Positions 10,355-21,315 of a DNA stretch of 64,000 nt are shown here, piece after piece. The position numbers were made by a program, and so were the translations under genes. Within the stretch, counting starts at the first letter, position 1. The number at the start of each line of letters is the position of its first letter. The stretch is from Burkholderiales bacterium (GTDB lineage Bacteria > Pseudomonadota > Gammaproteobacteria > Burkholderiales > Burkholderiaceae_D): positions 1 through 64,000 of the forward strand of contig JACQDW010000011.1 in assembly GCA_016200845.1 (NCBI GenBank), read 5' to 3'. The notes below the pieces were generated by a model. The model did not search any database, was not told the origin of the DNA, and saw only the letters and a program-made list of their open reading frames with translations.

Positions 10355-11245
10355 TTACGCTATCGTCAAAAAATCCTCGATCAACTTCGCCAACACCTCG
10401 GGCTGGTCGTGATGCAGCATATGACCTGCGTCCATCACGATTTCGGTGCGCATCTTTGGTACGAATTTCATGCGTCTGTCTATCTCTGCGCGGGCTTCTT
10501 CTTTATTACCGATCATGCGGTAGATGTCGGTATCGTTCGCTTCTACCCATAGCACGGGTGCGGCGATGTTTTGCCAGCACTCTAAGACTTCGTCAACGTG
10601 GTAAAGCAAAGGACTAGAATTTTTGTGGGCAGGGTCCGCCAGAATTTCCCAGCGCCCTTCTGCGTTTTCTTGCGCCCAATGTTGTGCCAAGAAGTGTGCA
10701 CGGTCATCGCGCAATCGGGGATTGGTTTTTTGCAGGCGAGCTACCACTTCATCAACACTGGCATAAGTACGCAAGCTGGGGACTTCGCGCAACTCGTCTA
10801 ACCATTTGCGATATCGGCCCGGCGCTTGCTTCGCTTGGGTCATTGGCATCCCAAAGCCTTCGAGATTGATCAATCTGGCGATACGTTCGGGGCGCACCCC
10901 TGCATAGACCATGGCGATATTTCCACCCATGCTGTGCCCCAACAAATCCACGGGCTGGTCGGGCGAAAAGTGCTGTAACAAAGCATCAAGATCAGCAACA
11001 TAATCGGGGAACCAGTAACTCTCAACCGGAGGAGATTGCGTCAATCCAAAGCCGCGCCAATCGGGAGCAATGACATGCCAGTCCTGCGCGAGACAATCGA
11101 CGACAAACTGGAACGAAGCAGCGACATCCATCCAGCCATGCACCATAAATAATGTCGGGGCATCTTCACGACCCCAGTGACGGCAATGTACTTGCAATCC
11201 GCGCAGGGAAACAAATTCGGAACGACTGACGAGTGAGGTAGGCAT
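10355..11245 (-). CDS. alpha/beta hydrolase
   Basis: LLGHSMGGNIAMVYAGVRPERI nucleophile elbow; likely start MPTSLVSRSEF. Confidence 0.88.
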   Translation of the reverse strand: MPTSLVSRSEFVSLRGLQVHCRHWGREDAPTLFMVHGWMDVAASFQFVVDCLAQDWHVIAPDWRGFGLTQSPPVESYWFPDYVADLDALLQHFSPDQPVDLLGHSMGGNIAMVYAGVRPERIARLINLEGFGMPMTQAKQAPGRYRKWLDELREVPSLRTYASVDEVVARLQKTNPRLRDDRAHFLAQHWAQENAEGRWEILADPAHKNSSPLLYHVDEVLECWQNIAAPVLWVEANDTDIYRMIGNKEEARAEIDRRMKFVPKMRTEIVMDAGHMLHHDQPEVLAKLIEDFLTIA

Positions 11246-11349
11246 GGTCAAGGAATCCAATAAAAAGAACGATCGTTCGATTATTATAACCGAATACAAA
11301 TCCGGCCATCGGCTTTCACCAATTTACCGCAAAAACCAGTCAATCTCGC

Positions 11350-12297
11350 TTATTTCACTGGTTTTCCATCAAAACGCACATAATCCCCCACTTTCAGCTG
11401 CACCAACTCACTGCTTGCAATTTCCTTGGCATCCAACATCGAGAACGGCATTTGCACTTGCGCCACCTTGACCCAGCCCATGCTCGCCTGCGCCGTGCCA
11501 TAGGCGAGCGGCTGGCTAAGTTGCGCCTTCATGCCCCAAGCGGGAAGTTGCTCATAAGCGGCCACGGCCAAACCAACATCGCCAACCGTTAAGTTGGAGC
11601 TGGCACCCGCGTCGAGATAAATCTGCTGGTCTTTCACTTGAACAATTTTGGCAAGCATAGGATAACTCGCTAAATCTTGGCGTATCCATGCGACCGATTC
11701 TTGCATGACGGAGTCTATCGCTTGACCGAATTTGGTCGCATAAAATGTGACGCTCCCGAAAGGCTTATCACGTCCTATTTTCGAATCATCGCCAGCAGGT
11801 CGATATAAATGATGGCGACTGATACGCACGCCAGTGACGCCATCATAGATCGCAAATTCTATTTCTATGTGCCGTTGACGACTCTCCCACAGTCCCAAAA
11901 AGCGGGGCTCGACACGTACGCCAGCATTTCTGATCTCGCCAGCAATCACAAATTGCGCATCATGTTCCGCCGCCACTTGCTGCACTAAACGAGTCGATGG
12001 CGCTTCTTGTTGCAAATCAAGAGAAAGTAAATTGTGCGACTGCCGCACCAAAAAACTGCCGGAATCATCAAGCCGGCTCAAGATCTCGCGCGGCATTCCT
12101 TGCGCAATATCATCGACATCTTGCACCTGCGACGCCAATTTCACCGCCATTGCGGTCATCACGATCTTTTTCTTTAAAACACGATCATGGTATTGCACAG
12201 CCTTGGGCTTAGAGAACAGACTACAAGCGTTCAGACTTAGGCTACAAATTAAGAAAATAGACCAGAACAGCCTTCTGGAAAAAGATTTGCCACGCAT
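11350..12297 (-). CDS. lipoprotein, FlgT-like (flagellar assembly) protein
   Basis: lipobox-like SLSLNAC; overall FlgT-like organisation. Confidence 0.5.
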   Translation of the reverse strand: MRGKSFSRRLFWSIFLICSLSLNACSLFSKPKAVQYHDRVLKKKIVMTAMAVKLASQVQDVDDIAQGMPREILSRLDDSGSFLVRQSHNLLSLDLQQEAPSTRLVQQVAAEHDAQFVIAGEIRNAGVRVEPRFLGLWESRQRHIEIEFAIYDGVTGVRISRHHLYRPAGDDSKIGRDKPFGSVTFYATKFGQAIDSVMQESVAWIRQDLASYPMLAKIVQVKDQQIYLDAGASSNLTVGDVGLAVAAYEQLPAWGMKAQLSQPLAYGTAQASMGWVKVAQVQMPFSMLDAKEIASSELVQLKVGDYVRFDGKPVK

Positions 12298-12414
12298 TAT
12301 CAGGTCTCCTGAATAATCGATGATGAGGACTATTCAGACCTTATAGCATGGACGCCGGACGTTCAATCCTTAACACAACAGGGTTTTTTACGCCCAATTT
12401 TCAACCTTTAGCCT

Positions 12415-13242
12415 TTATACGATTTTCATCGCATCTAACTCAGCCTGACTAAACCCCGCCGCCAAACGTGCTGCTACGTTGAATGGCGCACGCAGGACGG
12501 GCGCTTTGAATTGCTGTGCTAATTGAGCGAAACAGGTGATGGGATCGAGTTGCCTTTGTTGGCATAGATAAGCAAACCAGCGGTTGCCGATGGCGACGTG
12601 GCCGATTTCCTCTCGTAGAATAATGTCCAAAATCTCAGCGGCTGCGAGGTCGCCTGCTTGTGCGATCTTGGCACGCAAGGCGGGCGTTGCATCGAGGCCG
12701 CGGGCTTCCATGGTACGCGGTACCAAGGCCATGCGCGCCAATACATCACCACTGGTTTTTTCTGCCAATTCCCACAGGCTGTTATGTGCGGGGAAATCGC
12801 CATAGGCAAATCCCAAACTTAGCAAATGATCCGCCAATAAGCAAAAGTGATATGCCTCCTCTTGCGCCACTTGCAGCCAATCGGCGTAATACGCCTCCGG
12901 CATATTTGGAAAACGCCATACCGCGTCGAGTGCCAGATTGATCGCATTAAATTCTATATGCGCCAACGCATGAATCAGACTAGCCCGCCCTTCCACTGTA
13001 TTCATGGCGCGGCGCTTGACAGCCAATGGAGGTACCAGTTCGGGACGATCTGGACGACCGGGCACGCCGTCGGGCGCCGTCAAATGAGCATCGCTTTGCA
13101 CTGTAAGTTCGCCGCGCAGATAGCGAGCGCGCAATTCTTCGGTCTGCGCTGCTTTCGTTCTGGGGTCAGCTTCTATGAGGCAGAGCAAGGCTTGCTGACG
13201 CAATTCGGTCGTCGAAGATAAGGGGAATACTGTGGAATTCAT
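12415..13242 (-). CDS. ferritin-like DUF455 family protein
   Basis: HALAHIEFNAINLALDAVWRF...EEAYHFCLLADHL...EEIGHVAIGNRW carboxylate/His motifs. Confidence 0.88.
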   Translation of the reverse strand: MNSTVFPLSSTTELRQQALLCLIEADPRTKAAQTEELRARYLRGELTVQSDAHLTAPDGVPGRPDRPELVPPLAVKRRAMNTVEGRASLIHALAHIEFNAINLALDAVWRFPNMPEAYYADWLQVAQEEAYHFCLLADHLLSLGFAYGDFPAHNSLWELAEKTSGDVLARMALVPRTMEARGLDATPALRAKIAQAGDLAAAEILDIILREEIGHVAIGNRWFAYLCQQRQLDPITCFAQLAQQFKAPVLRAPFNVAARLAAGFSQAELDAMKIV

Positions 13243-13361
13243 GCGGAGGGCGGTAAAATAGAGGGTGATACGAAATCAGAAGCTGGCATTTTACGGCATT
13301 TTGCACCCAGCTTCGCCCCTCATTTCGCCCCCCACTTTGCGCCATTTCTACAGGAAACACC

Positions 13362-13898
13362 ATGCCCATCTATCAACTTGCCGATGCGATTCCGGAGATT
13401 GATCCGACTGCTTACGTTACTGACAACGCCACCGTCATTGGCAAAGTCAAAATTGACGCCAAGGCCAGCGTCTGGTTTGGTGCCGTATTACGTGGCGATA
13501 ATGAACTGATACACATCGGTGAGAATAGCAATTTGCAAGAGTCTTGCGTCTTACACACCGACATGGGCTATCCGCTAACCATCGGTGCCAATGTCACGGT
13601 CGGCCATCAAGCCATGCTGCATGGCTGCACCGTTGGAGATGGCTCTCTGATCGGGATTCAGGCAGTGATACTCAATGGCGCAAAAATCGGTAAAAATTGT
13701 CTGGTGGGCGCTGGTGCTCTGGTCACGGAGGGGAAAGAATTTCCCGACAATTCGTTGATCGTCGGCTCGCCCGCCAAAGTCATACGCACACTCAGCGACG
13801 AAGCCGTCTTGCAAATGCAAGGCAATGCCCAACATTATGTGGAACGCGCGCAAGCTTATCGCCGCGACCTCAAGAAAATAGAAGGAAACCAAGAGTGA
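13362..13898 (+). CDS. gamma-carbonic anhydrase family protein
   Basis: left-handed beta-helix hexapeptides; [20 protein letters not shown]. Confidence 0.92.
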   Translation: MPIYQLADAIPEIDPTAYVTDNATVIGKVKIDAKASVWFGAVLRGDNELIHIGENSNLQESCVLHTDMGYPLTIGANVTVGHQAMLHGCTVGDGSLIGIQAVILNGAKIGKNCLVGAGALVTEGKEFPDNSLIVGSPAKVIRTLSDEAVLQMQGNAQHYVERAQAYRRDLKKIEGNQE

Positions 13899-14821
13899 AA
13901 GATCAACTCCAAAAATTTATGTTTGAACACGCCGGTGTGCGTGGCGAATTAGTCGAGCTGCCCAACACCTGGCAAGAAATTTTGTCGCATCACGATTACC
14001 CCCAGCCAGTTCAAAACATCTTGGGTGAATTGCTGGCAGCCACAGCGCTGCTCAGCGCCAATCTCAAATTCGATGGCACCATGATTATGCAAATTCACGG
14101 CGACGGCCCAGTGCGCCTGATGGTGGTTGAGTGCGATGCCAATTTGCGCCTGCGTGCCACCGCCAAACTTGCTCCCGACGCGCACATCGCTGACAACGCC
14201 AGCCTCACAGACCTGGTGCACAGTCACGGTCATGGACGTTTCGTGATCACGCTAGACCCGAACGACAAACTACCCGGCCAGCAAGCCTATCAGGGCATCG
14301 TGCCTTTGGACGGCGAGTCGATAGCCGGCATTATTGAAAACTATATGATGCGCTCCGAGCAGCTCGACACAAAACTTTGGTTGGCGGCCGACAAACAAGT
14401 GGCACGCGGCATGCTCTTACAAAAGCTGCCCAAGCACGGTGGTAGCGAAGCGCAGGTCGAAGACGAAACCGAAGCCTGGAACCGTGCAGTGATTTTAGGC
14501 AGCACATTAAAGCAAGAAGAACTCCTAAACACCGATATTCAAACTTTGATGACGCGCTTATTTTGGGAAGAAACTCTGCGCGTCTTCGATCCTTTGCACC
14601 CGGAATTCTATTGCAACTGCACCCGCGAACGAGTCGGTGATATGCTCAAAATGCTGGGTGAAGAAGAAGTCAAAACCGCCATCAATGAGCTCAGCCAGCT
14701 CGACATCAATTGCGACTTCTGTGGAAAACATTATGGCTTTGATCAAGTCGATTGCGCTCAACTGTTTACTGCGGCCACCTTGACCGAAGGCGTCATTACG
14801 CCTAGCCAAAGCAAACATTAA
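13895..14821 (+). CDS. hslO: Hsp33 family redox chaperone
   Basis: C-terminal CxC...CxxC ([10 protein letters not shown]...[10 protein letters not shown]); GTG start overlapping upstream stop. Confidence 0.95.
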   Translation: MKDQLQKFMFEHAGVRGELVELPNTWQEILSHHDYPQPVQNILGELLAATALLSANLKFDGTMIMQIHGDGPVRLMVVECDANLRLRATAKLAPDAHIADNASLTDLVHSHGHGRFVITLDPNDKLPGQQAYQGIVPLDGESIAGIIENYMMRSEQLDTKLWLAADKQVARGMLLQKLPKHGGSEAQVEDETEAWNRAVILGSTLKQEELLNTDIQTLMTRLFWEETLRVFDPLHPEFYCNCTRERVGDMLKMLGEEEVKTAINELSQLDINCDFCGKHYGFDQVDCAQLFTAATLTEGVITPSQSKH

Positions 14822-14984
14822 GCTCTTCCCCAATGGCGACGACATGGCTCGTCGCCATATCACTTACAATTTGCAACAAAAATTTGTGGCATCTTGTGAC
14901 ATCCAAAGCACCTTCTCGTGCGTTGAGCCCCCACAGGTCGGCGATCATTCTTCTATTTACTCAATTCACTGTGCGAAAGACATT

Positions 14985-17025
14985 CATGAGCATGTTTCTC
15001 CCCACAAAAAAAATTCTCAGCCTGAGCGGCATTGCCCTCATGACCGCGCTGAGTGCATTTCCAGTCCAGGCGCAATCACTGCCTCCTGCTCCCTCCAATA
15101 ATCCTCAAGATGTTAACCAACAATACCAGCCCGAACCACCGGGACGGGTTGCCCGTGTTGGCTATGCTTATGGCAATATCAGTTTTGCCGACGCGGGCAG
15201 CAATGTCTGGACCAGCTTACAGCCTAATCGCCCACTTTCGACCGGTGACAGCATCATGGTGCCCGAGCTGGGGAAAGCTGAATTACAAGTTGGTGCCGAT
15301 TCGTTGCGCATCAATGCCAATACGCGGCTGAGTTTTGTCAATCTCGACGATAACAACATACAAATCAATTTATCATTAGGCAGCGTCGTGTTCAGGGTAC
15401 GCGCCTTGCAACAACGGGAAAATATTGAAATCAACACGCCCAATCTGCGATTTGTCATACAAGAGCCGGGCGAATACCGTATCAACGTCAATGACTATGA
15501 CAGCGATATGGTCGGATATCAGCAACTCGACGAATATGGCAACTGGGATACCCATGTCGAATACGGAGCGATCTGGTATCCGCGTGGTGTTTCGGTCGGC
15601 TGGGCTCCTTACCGTGACGGTCATTGGGTCTGGGTCTCACCATGGGGGTGGACTTGGGTCGATCGCTCGCCTTGGGGCTTTGCTCCTTACCACTATGGTC
15701 GCTGGACTTATGTTGGACATCGTTGGCGCTCGATTCCCGGGCGCTGGGAACCTCATTATCACGCAGTTTATGCGCCCGCTTTGGTCGCCTTTGTTGGTTT
15801 TAATCGCGGTGGCGTGCACGTCGGGATAAGTGTTGGCAATGATCGTTACCAAGATTTTGGCCCTTCTGTCTCCTGGTTCCCACTCGGGCCCGGCGAAGTT
15901 TACCGTCCCTACTATCATTACAGTGATCACTATCTTCATAACGTGAATCAAAATATCGTGATCAACAACACCACCATTATTCAAAACAATAACTACCATT
16001 ACCATAATCAGGATGTACGCGATGCAGTGACCTCGGTTCCGACGCAAACTTTCGTGCGTGGTGAACACGTTTTCCCGCACTCAACCTCAGTCACTCAGGC
16101 ACAAATTAAGCAAATGCATGTGCAGGAAAATTTGAATTTGCAGCCAGAGAAAAATAATCGCTTTGGTGACGAACGTCCGCGCTATTGGCAAGACAGTGAA
16201 AAGAATTTGCGACATCCCGTCGTGAACGCGCCAGAGCGTCAGGAACGCAGCGGCAATGTTGTCATTGGCACAGGCAACAATCAAGCTGTCACAAATAATG
16301 CAGCCATCAATGCCGGTACGCCTAACACATCCTTGCCTTCGAACAATCGCGAACGTGCTTCCCGTTTCAATGACAACGATCGAGAAGCACCCTACAACAA
16401 TCCACGTCAGCCAGGCAGACGCATTGAGGGTAATCGGATCGACGGTAGTATCAATGAACGCGTGCTCCCGGCGCAAACCGCTACCATGCCTGCCACAGTA
16501 CCGCAGCCTCAGTCTGTCAATAATGGAACGGGCATACGCACCATAGAGGAAATGAACCAACGCCCTGTCAATTCAGCGCGCAATGCTGATGAGTCCTCGC
16601 GCGGCAGCTTCAATCAAAATCGTTTTGAAGATAAACGCGATACTGGTGTGCGCCGCGCCGCGATGGAAGAGCAGACGCCACGTCAAGTTGAGCGTAAATT
16701 GGAGACCAACAATGATCGCGCTTTTGACAGCAGCAATCGCTTTGAACGTCGGGTGGAACGCATGGAAAGAAATGAAGAGCGCAGTAGCAACCGTGCCTTC
16801 GAGCGGAGTAATGAGCGTGTGCAAGAACGAACTCCCGAACGCGTAGAAGATCGCGGTGATCGCAGTGGTGGTCGTTTTTTTGAACGGGTGCAGAACCGTG
16901 AAGCAGCTCCAATGCCAAAAGCGGAACCACGCGTGACGCCGCCTGAACCCAAACGTGAAAACCCACCAAGCTCGTCGAAATCAGAACGCGACAAAAATTC
17001 AGAAAGAAAAGGCATAGAACGTTAG
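14985..17025 (+). CDS. FecR/DUF6600-type secreted protein with long Arg/Glu/Asn-rich tail
   Basis: signal peptide; repeated W-x-P-Y-x-x-G-x-W blocks; low-complexity charged C-terminus. Confidence 0.75.
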
Positions 17026-17058
17026 ATTTTAATTAATCAACTTAATCAAAATTACATG

Positions 17059-17087
17059 AAAAAGCGACGCGAAACCGTCGCTTTTTT
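17059..17087 (+). terminator. rho-independent terminator
   Basis: GCGACG-cgaaac-CGTCGC followed by T6. Confidence 0.85.
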
Positions 17088-17276
17088 CTTATCCAAACAA
17101 TTTTGTGACATTTCCGTAGATAAACATCCCAAGTTTTGCGCTAATTTGCTAAGATGAACTGAACCATGATCGTGTTGTACTACGTTGTTCAGCCACACTT
17201 TATCTCAAGTTTGTTTTTTGCCTGATCGTTATCGCTCACACTGCATTCCAACTGCAAGCAATAAGGGGCTTTAAAT

Positions 17277-18377
17277 ATGAACGCACACACCATCACCTGC
17301 CCAGAATTTTTAAGCATGGAGCAGTCCATCATTGATGACTTCGTGAGCTGTACCAACGAAAGTTGTGACGAAACCGAACTTTGCATCAAGGCGCTCAATC
17401 GTCATGGCGGCCCCGAATATGTTCATCGCTTATTTCGCGGCCTGCATTCTCTCAAAGGCAATTGCCAAATGGTTGGTTTGGCGGCGTTCACAGAACCGCT
17501 ACACAAAATAGAAGAGATCGTCGCTCGTTTACGTTCCCATAAAATCCCCTATGTGCCTTGCATAGGTGAGTTTATCTTATTGGCAACCGACGAAATCGAC
17601 ATTTTGCTCAACGAGCTCATCAATCAAAAACAGGTGGATAACGACAGGCGACTGCTTTTATGTCATGTCAGCGACAAGATTCTCAACGGACTAACTCCTG
17701 ACAACATCAGCGAAATTTTTGGTGACGCCATTGCTCAGGTCAGCCACAAAGCCCGCACCGCAGCGGCGGACGTCAAGCAAAAGAAAGTCTTACTCGAACT
17801 GCCTGACGACATGGAATTGATGCGTATGCTCTCGCTACACATTGATAACCTCAGCATCTATAGACTCAATCGTAGCGATCAAATCGTACAATTAATCGAA
17901 CAGCTCAATGCTGCATTAAACTTCCCGGTTGACCCGAAACAACTCCACGCCGCCGCCTTGATGCACGACGTTGGTATGAGCTTTATCCCGCACAATATTT
18001 TTAACAAAGAAAGCTCACTGACCCGCGAAGAAATTCGCAAAGTGCAGGAACACGTATTGATCAGTAGCCAATTACTACTGCGCTTTGGCGGTTGGGAGGA
18101 AGCCGCGAAAATGGTACTCGCCCATCACGAGCGCTTCGACGGTACCGGCTATCCCAACGGGGTAGTCGGTCATGCCATCCACCCCGGCGGCCAAATGCTC
18201 TCCATCGTTGACACTTTCTGCTCGATCACCAACGAGCGTTCAGATCGCACCTTCAAAAAGAGTTTGCTCAGTGCCATCTCCGAAATCAACGCCAATATTG
18301 AAACTCAGTTCGACCCGGACATGGTGCACGTATTTAACGAAGTTGTACGACGTATTATGCTCAGGACATCCAACTGA
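17277..18377 (+). CDS. HPt + HD-GYP domain protein (putative c-di-GMP phosphodiesterase)
   Basis: HSLKGNCQMVGL (HPt); LMHDVGMSF and HHERFDGTGYPNG (HD-GYP). Confidence 0.9.
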   Translation: MNAHTITCPEFLSMEQSIIDDFVSCTNESCDETELCIKALNRHGGPEYVHRLFRGLHSLKGNCQMVGLAAFTEPLHKIEEIVARLRSHKIPYVPCIGEFILLATDEIDILLNELINQKQVDNDRRLLLCHVSDKILNGLTPDNISEIFGDAIAQVSHKARTAAADVKQKKVLLELPDDMELMRMLSLHIDNLSIYRLNRSDQIVQLIEQLNAALNFPVDPKQLHAAALMHDVGMSFIPHNIFNKESSLTREEIRKVQEHVLISSQLLLRFGGWEEAAKMVLAHHERFDGTGYPNGVVGHAIHPGGQMLSIVDTFCSITNERSDRTFKKSLLSAISEINANIETQFDPDMVHVFNEVVRRIMLRTSN

Positions 18378-18384
18378 TATCTTA

Positions 18385-18485
18385 GGACTTACGCAAAACA
18401 GACGCTGGCGTTGTTGTGTTCGCCTCGCCGTACAATTGTACTGTCTTCGGCTCCACGCCTAGCCAGCGCAATTTTGCGTAAGTCC
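18385..18485. mobile_element. MITE-like palindromic element, short form (copy 2, 101 bp)
   Basis: complete 14-bp TIRs; identical to the reverse complement of 37806-37906. Confidence 0.9.
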
Positions 18486-18531
18486 CTAACTAATAAAGTG
18501 GCCTGCTCAAAGCAATCAGGCCAAATTTCCT

Positions 18532-20073
18532 CTAGTACTTGGCAGGCTGTCCCGCAGCGGGAGTTGATTTCTTGATGAACTCACGAATGTGTTCATTTGA
18601 ACTCGCCAAGTCTTCGGCGCGTAGATACATCATGTGTCCACTGCGATAGCCTTTAAATTCGAGTCTCTCTTTGAGTTTGCCGCTGGGATCGAGATTCCAC
18701 ATCGTATATTTCGCATCAAAATAATTAGTCGCGCCATCGTAGAATCCCGATTGCACCATCACATGCAGATACGGATTCTCCGCCATCGCCAAACGCAAGT
18801 TTTCACCGGTATTGTTATTGGTGTTATCCCAAGGATGCACCGGTCCGAACATATTGTATTTGAGGTCGGTTTTGTATCTTAAGACGTCGCGCAAATAAGA
18901 GTTAATCGCTGGCGTAAATGAATGCAGCCATGAAGTCAGCTCCGCATTATAGTCAGGCGAGGCGCCAGCATCGCTGCGATCGACACCCAAATAACGGGAG
19001 TCCAGACGCCCTAGCGTTTTGCCTTGATCACGCAATAAATCTTTCCAAAAATAAGAAGCCGGCACTTGCAAATTATGTTGCAACACCGTTTTAAGTGAGA
19101 GCCCTGAATAACGCGCGACTTTCTCTGCGATCGCTTGCTTTTTTGCCGCATCGATAAAGCCACCACGACTTAATGCAGGGATCAATTCATCGAGCGTAAA
19201 TGCTTCGACCTCCGGCAAGAGCGCATTCAAATCACGCTGCTGCAAATCCGCCGCTAAAGCCTTGTGATACCAAGCGGTCGCTGCATAATAAGGTAGAGAA
19301 GTCGCCGCGTTCACAGGCCCTTCACGCTTAATCCCCAGATCGGTGGGCGACACCAAGATCACGCCATTCAAATACATCCAATGATTATTTTGCAGCTCTT
19401 TTGCCAAACCAGACACACGCGTGGTGCCATAGCTCTCACCGATCAGGTATTTGGGCGAATTCCAGCGCCCCTGACGCGAGACAAAAGTATTGAGCCATTC
19501 AGCCAGATAAGTCACATCGGCATTCACCCCAAAAAACAAATTGCGATCAGCCTTGGCATCTAGAATACGAGAAAAACCAGTATTGACAGGGTCGATATAC
19601 ACAATATCGGCGACATCCAAAATCGAATGCGGATTATCACGCACGCCATAGGGCTGCACCGGATAACCTTCATCATCAATATTAAGCATTTTCGGCCCGG
19701 TGTAAGCCACATGCATCCACACCGAAGCAGAACCTGGACCGCCGTTAAACGACATCACCAGGGGACGCTTGTCGCGATTACTGACGTCGCTACGTTGATA
19801 GTAGGTATAAAACAAAGAGGCAATCACTTTGCCATCCTTATCCCACACGGGCTGTGTTCCTGCCGTCACTTTATAAGGAACTGGTTTCGATTTAATCATC
19901 ACTTGCCCGGTCGAATGAACTGCCGATTCTGCGGGCAGCAAACGTTCATTGACCACATTGGCAGGTTTTACTTTTTCGCTTGACGCCACTGGTGTCGTCG
20001 TTTCCTGGGCTGCGGCGAGGCTGGAGCAGCCAACGATGCAGACAAAGACGATTTGGGAAAAATTGGGTTTCAT
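18532..20073 (-). CDS. S10 family serine carboxypeptidase-like peptidase
   Basis: MSFNGGPGSASVW, IGESYGTTR, QSGFYDGATNY and GHMMYLR motifs; signal peptide. Confidence 0.9.
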   Translation of the reverse strand: MKPNFSQIVFVCIVGCSSLAAAQETTTPVASSEKVKPANVVNERLLPAESAVHSTGQVMIKSKPVPYKVTAGTQPVWDKDGKVIASLFYTYYQRSDVSNRDKRPLVMSFNGGPGSASVWMHVAYTGPKMLNIDDEGYPVQPYGVRDNPHSILDVADIVYIDPVNTGFSRILDAKADRNLFFGVNADVTYLAEWLNTFVSRQGRWNSPKYLIGESYGTTRVSGLAKELQNNHWMYLNGVILVSPTDLGIKREGPVNAATSLPYYAATAWYHKALAADLQQRDLNALLPEVEAFTLDELIPALSRGGFIDAAKKQAIAEKVARYSGLSLKTVLQHNLQVPASYFWKDLLRDQGKTLGRLDSRYLGVDRSDAGASPDYNAELTSWLHSFTPAINSYLRDVLRYKTDLKYNMFGPVHPWDNTNNNTGENLRLAMAENPYLHVMVQSGFYDGATNYFDAKYTMWNLDPSGKLKERLEFKGYRSGHMMYLRAEDLASSNEHIREFIKKSTPAAGQPAKY

Positions 20074-20262
20074 CTATTCAATCTCCTTGGTTTTTTGCTT
20101 TAGTTTTATATGTGCGGCATATGACTAAACATAGAAAGAAAAATCACTAAAAAGTTCCGCCCAGATTCAAAACTTCCAATGTCAAGAATTTGTACTACGA
20201 TGTAACAATAGCCGCACCTCTTTGACGATTTCATTGCCCATCTTTTTCCGCCAGGAGTTTTC

Positions 20263-21315
20263 ATGCACCCCGTGCAAGAAGTCTATGCCGCCGATGAAGA
20301 CGAAGTCATAGCCGACATCGTCAACCGTTTACGACAGAAAATGGTGGAAGAAAATCCAACTGGGCTGATGCGCCGCGATACGCATTCAAAAATGTATGGC
20401 GTCGTCAAGGCCGAATTCATCATCGAACCGCATCTCCCTGCCGAACTGGCCGTCGGCCTGCTCCGCCAGGCACACACTTATCAAGCCTGGATACGATTTT
20501 CCAATCAAGACACTAGCAATAAACCAGACATCTCCCGCGATATCCGGGGAATGGCGATCAAGTTAATGCAAGTGCGGCACAAAAAACTCATAGATTCAGA
20601 GCAAGCAATGGCGCCGGAAGAACCGAATCAACCACACTATTGTTTGACACACGATTTCGTCTTAATCAATCCCCCCATGTTTATCGCAAAAAACCCTGCG
20701 CAATTTAATGGCATGTTAAAGGCGATTGCAGGCTCGCTCTGGCACAAGTTGATGTTCTTCGGCAGCCATCCACGTCTGGTGTGGAATTTGTTTTTTTCCT
20801 TGATCAGTATCGCCAACCCTTTGCAAACCCGCTATCACAGCACAGTGCCTTATTTATTAGGCCGACGCGCAGTAAAGTATGCCGCTATTCCCCTCCTTAC
20901 AGCGCCAGATTTGTTACCAATGGAGCCCGACGATGATTATCTGCGTGCTGTGATGCAGGCACAACTCAAACGAGGCGATGCTTATTTTGACTTTTGCATC
21001 CAAGTGCAGACCAATGAACAAGACATGCCGATAGAAAACCCGCAAATCACTTGGTCGGAAAAAGAAGCGCCGTTTCAAAAAGTTGCGACGATACGCATCT
21101 TAAAACAAGATTTCGACGATGCCGCGCACGATCACTTTGGAGAAAATTTATCCTTCAATCCCTGGCGCGCTTTGCCTGAGCACCGCCCGCTGGGTGGCAT
21201 CAATCGTGCGCGGCGCGCTGTGTATCAGGCGCTGGCACAATTCCGGCATGCTGCAAATCAAGAACAAGCGGCAGAGCCAGATAGCTGGGATCTGCCGACT
21301 TCCACAAACGAGTGA
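20263..21315 (+). CDS. catalase-related (heme) family protein
   Basis: AWIRFSNQDTSNKPDISRDIRGMAIKLM and FDFCIQVQTNEQDMPIENPQITWSE. Confidence 0.8.
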   Translation: MHPVQEVYAADEDEVIADIVNRLRQKMVEENPTGLMRRDTHSKMYGVVKAEFIIEPHLPAELAVGLLRQAHTYQAWIRFSNQDTSNKPDISRDIRGMAIKLMQVRHKKLIDSEQAMAPEEPNQPHYCLTHDFVLINPPMFIAKNPAQFNGMLKAIAGSLWHKLMFFGSHPRLVWNLFFSLISIANPLQTRYHSTVPYLLGRRAVKYAAIPLLTAPDLLPMEPDDDYLRAVMQAQLKRGDAYFDFCIQVQTNEQDMPIENPQITWSEKEAPFQKVATIRILKQDFDDAAHDHFGENLSFNPWRALPEHRPLGGINRARRAVYQALAQFRHAANQEQAAEPDSWDLPTSTNE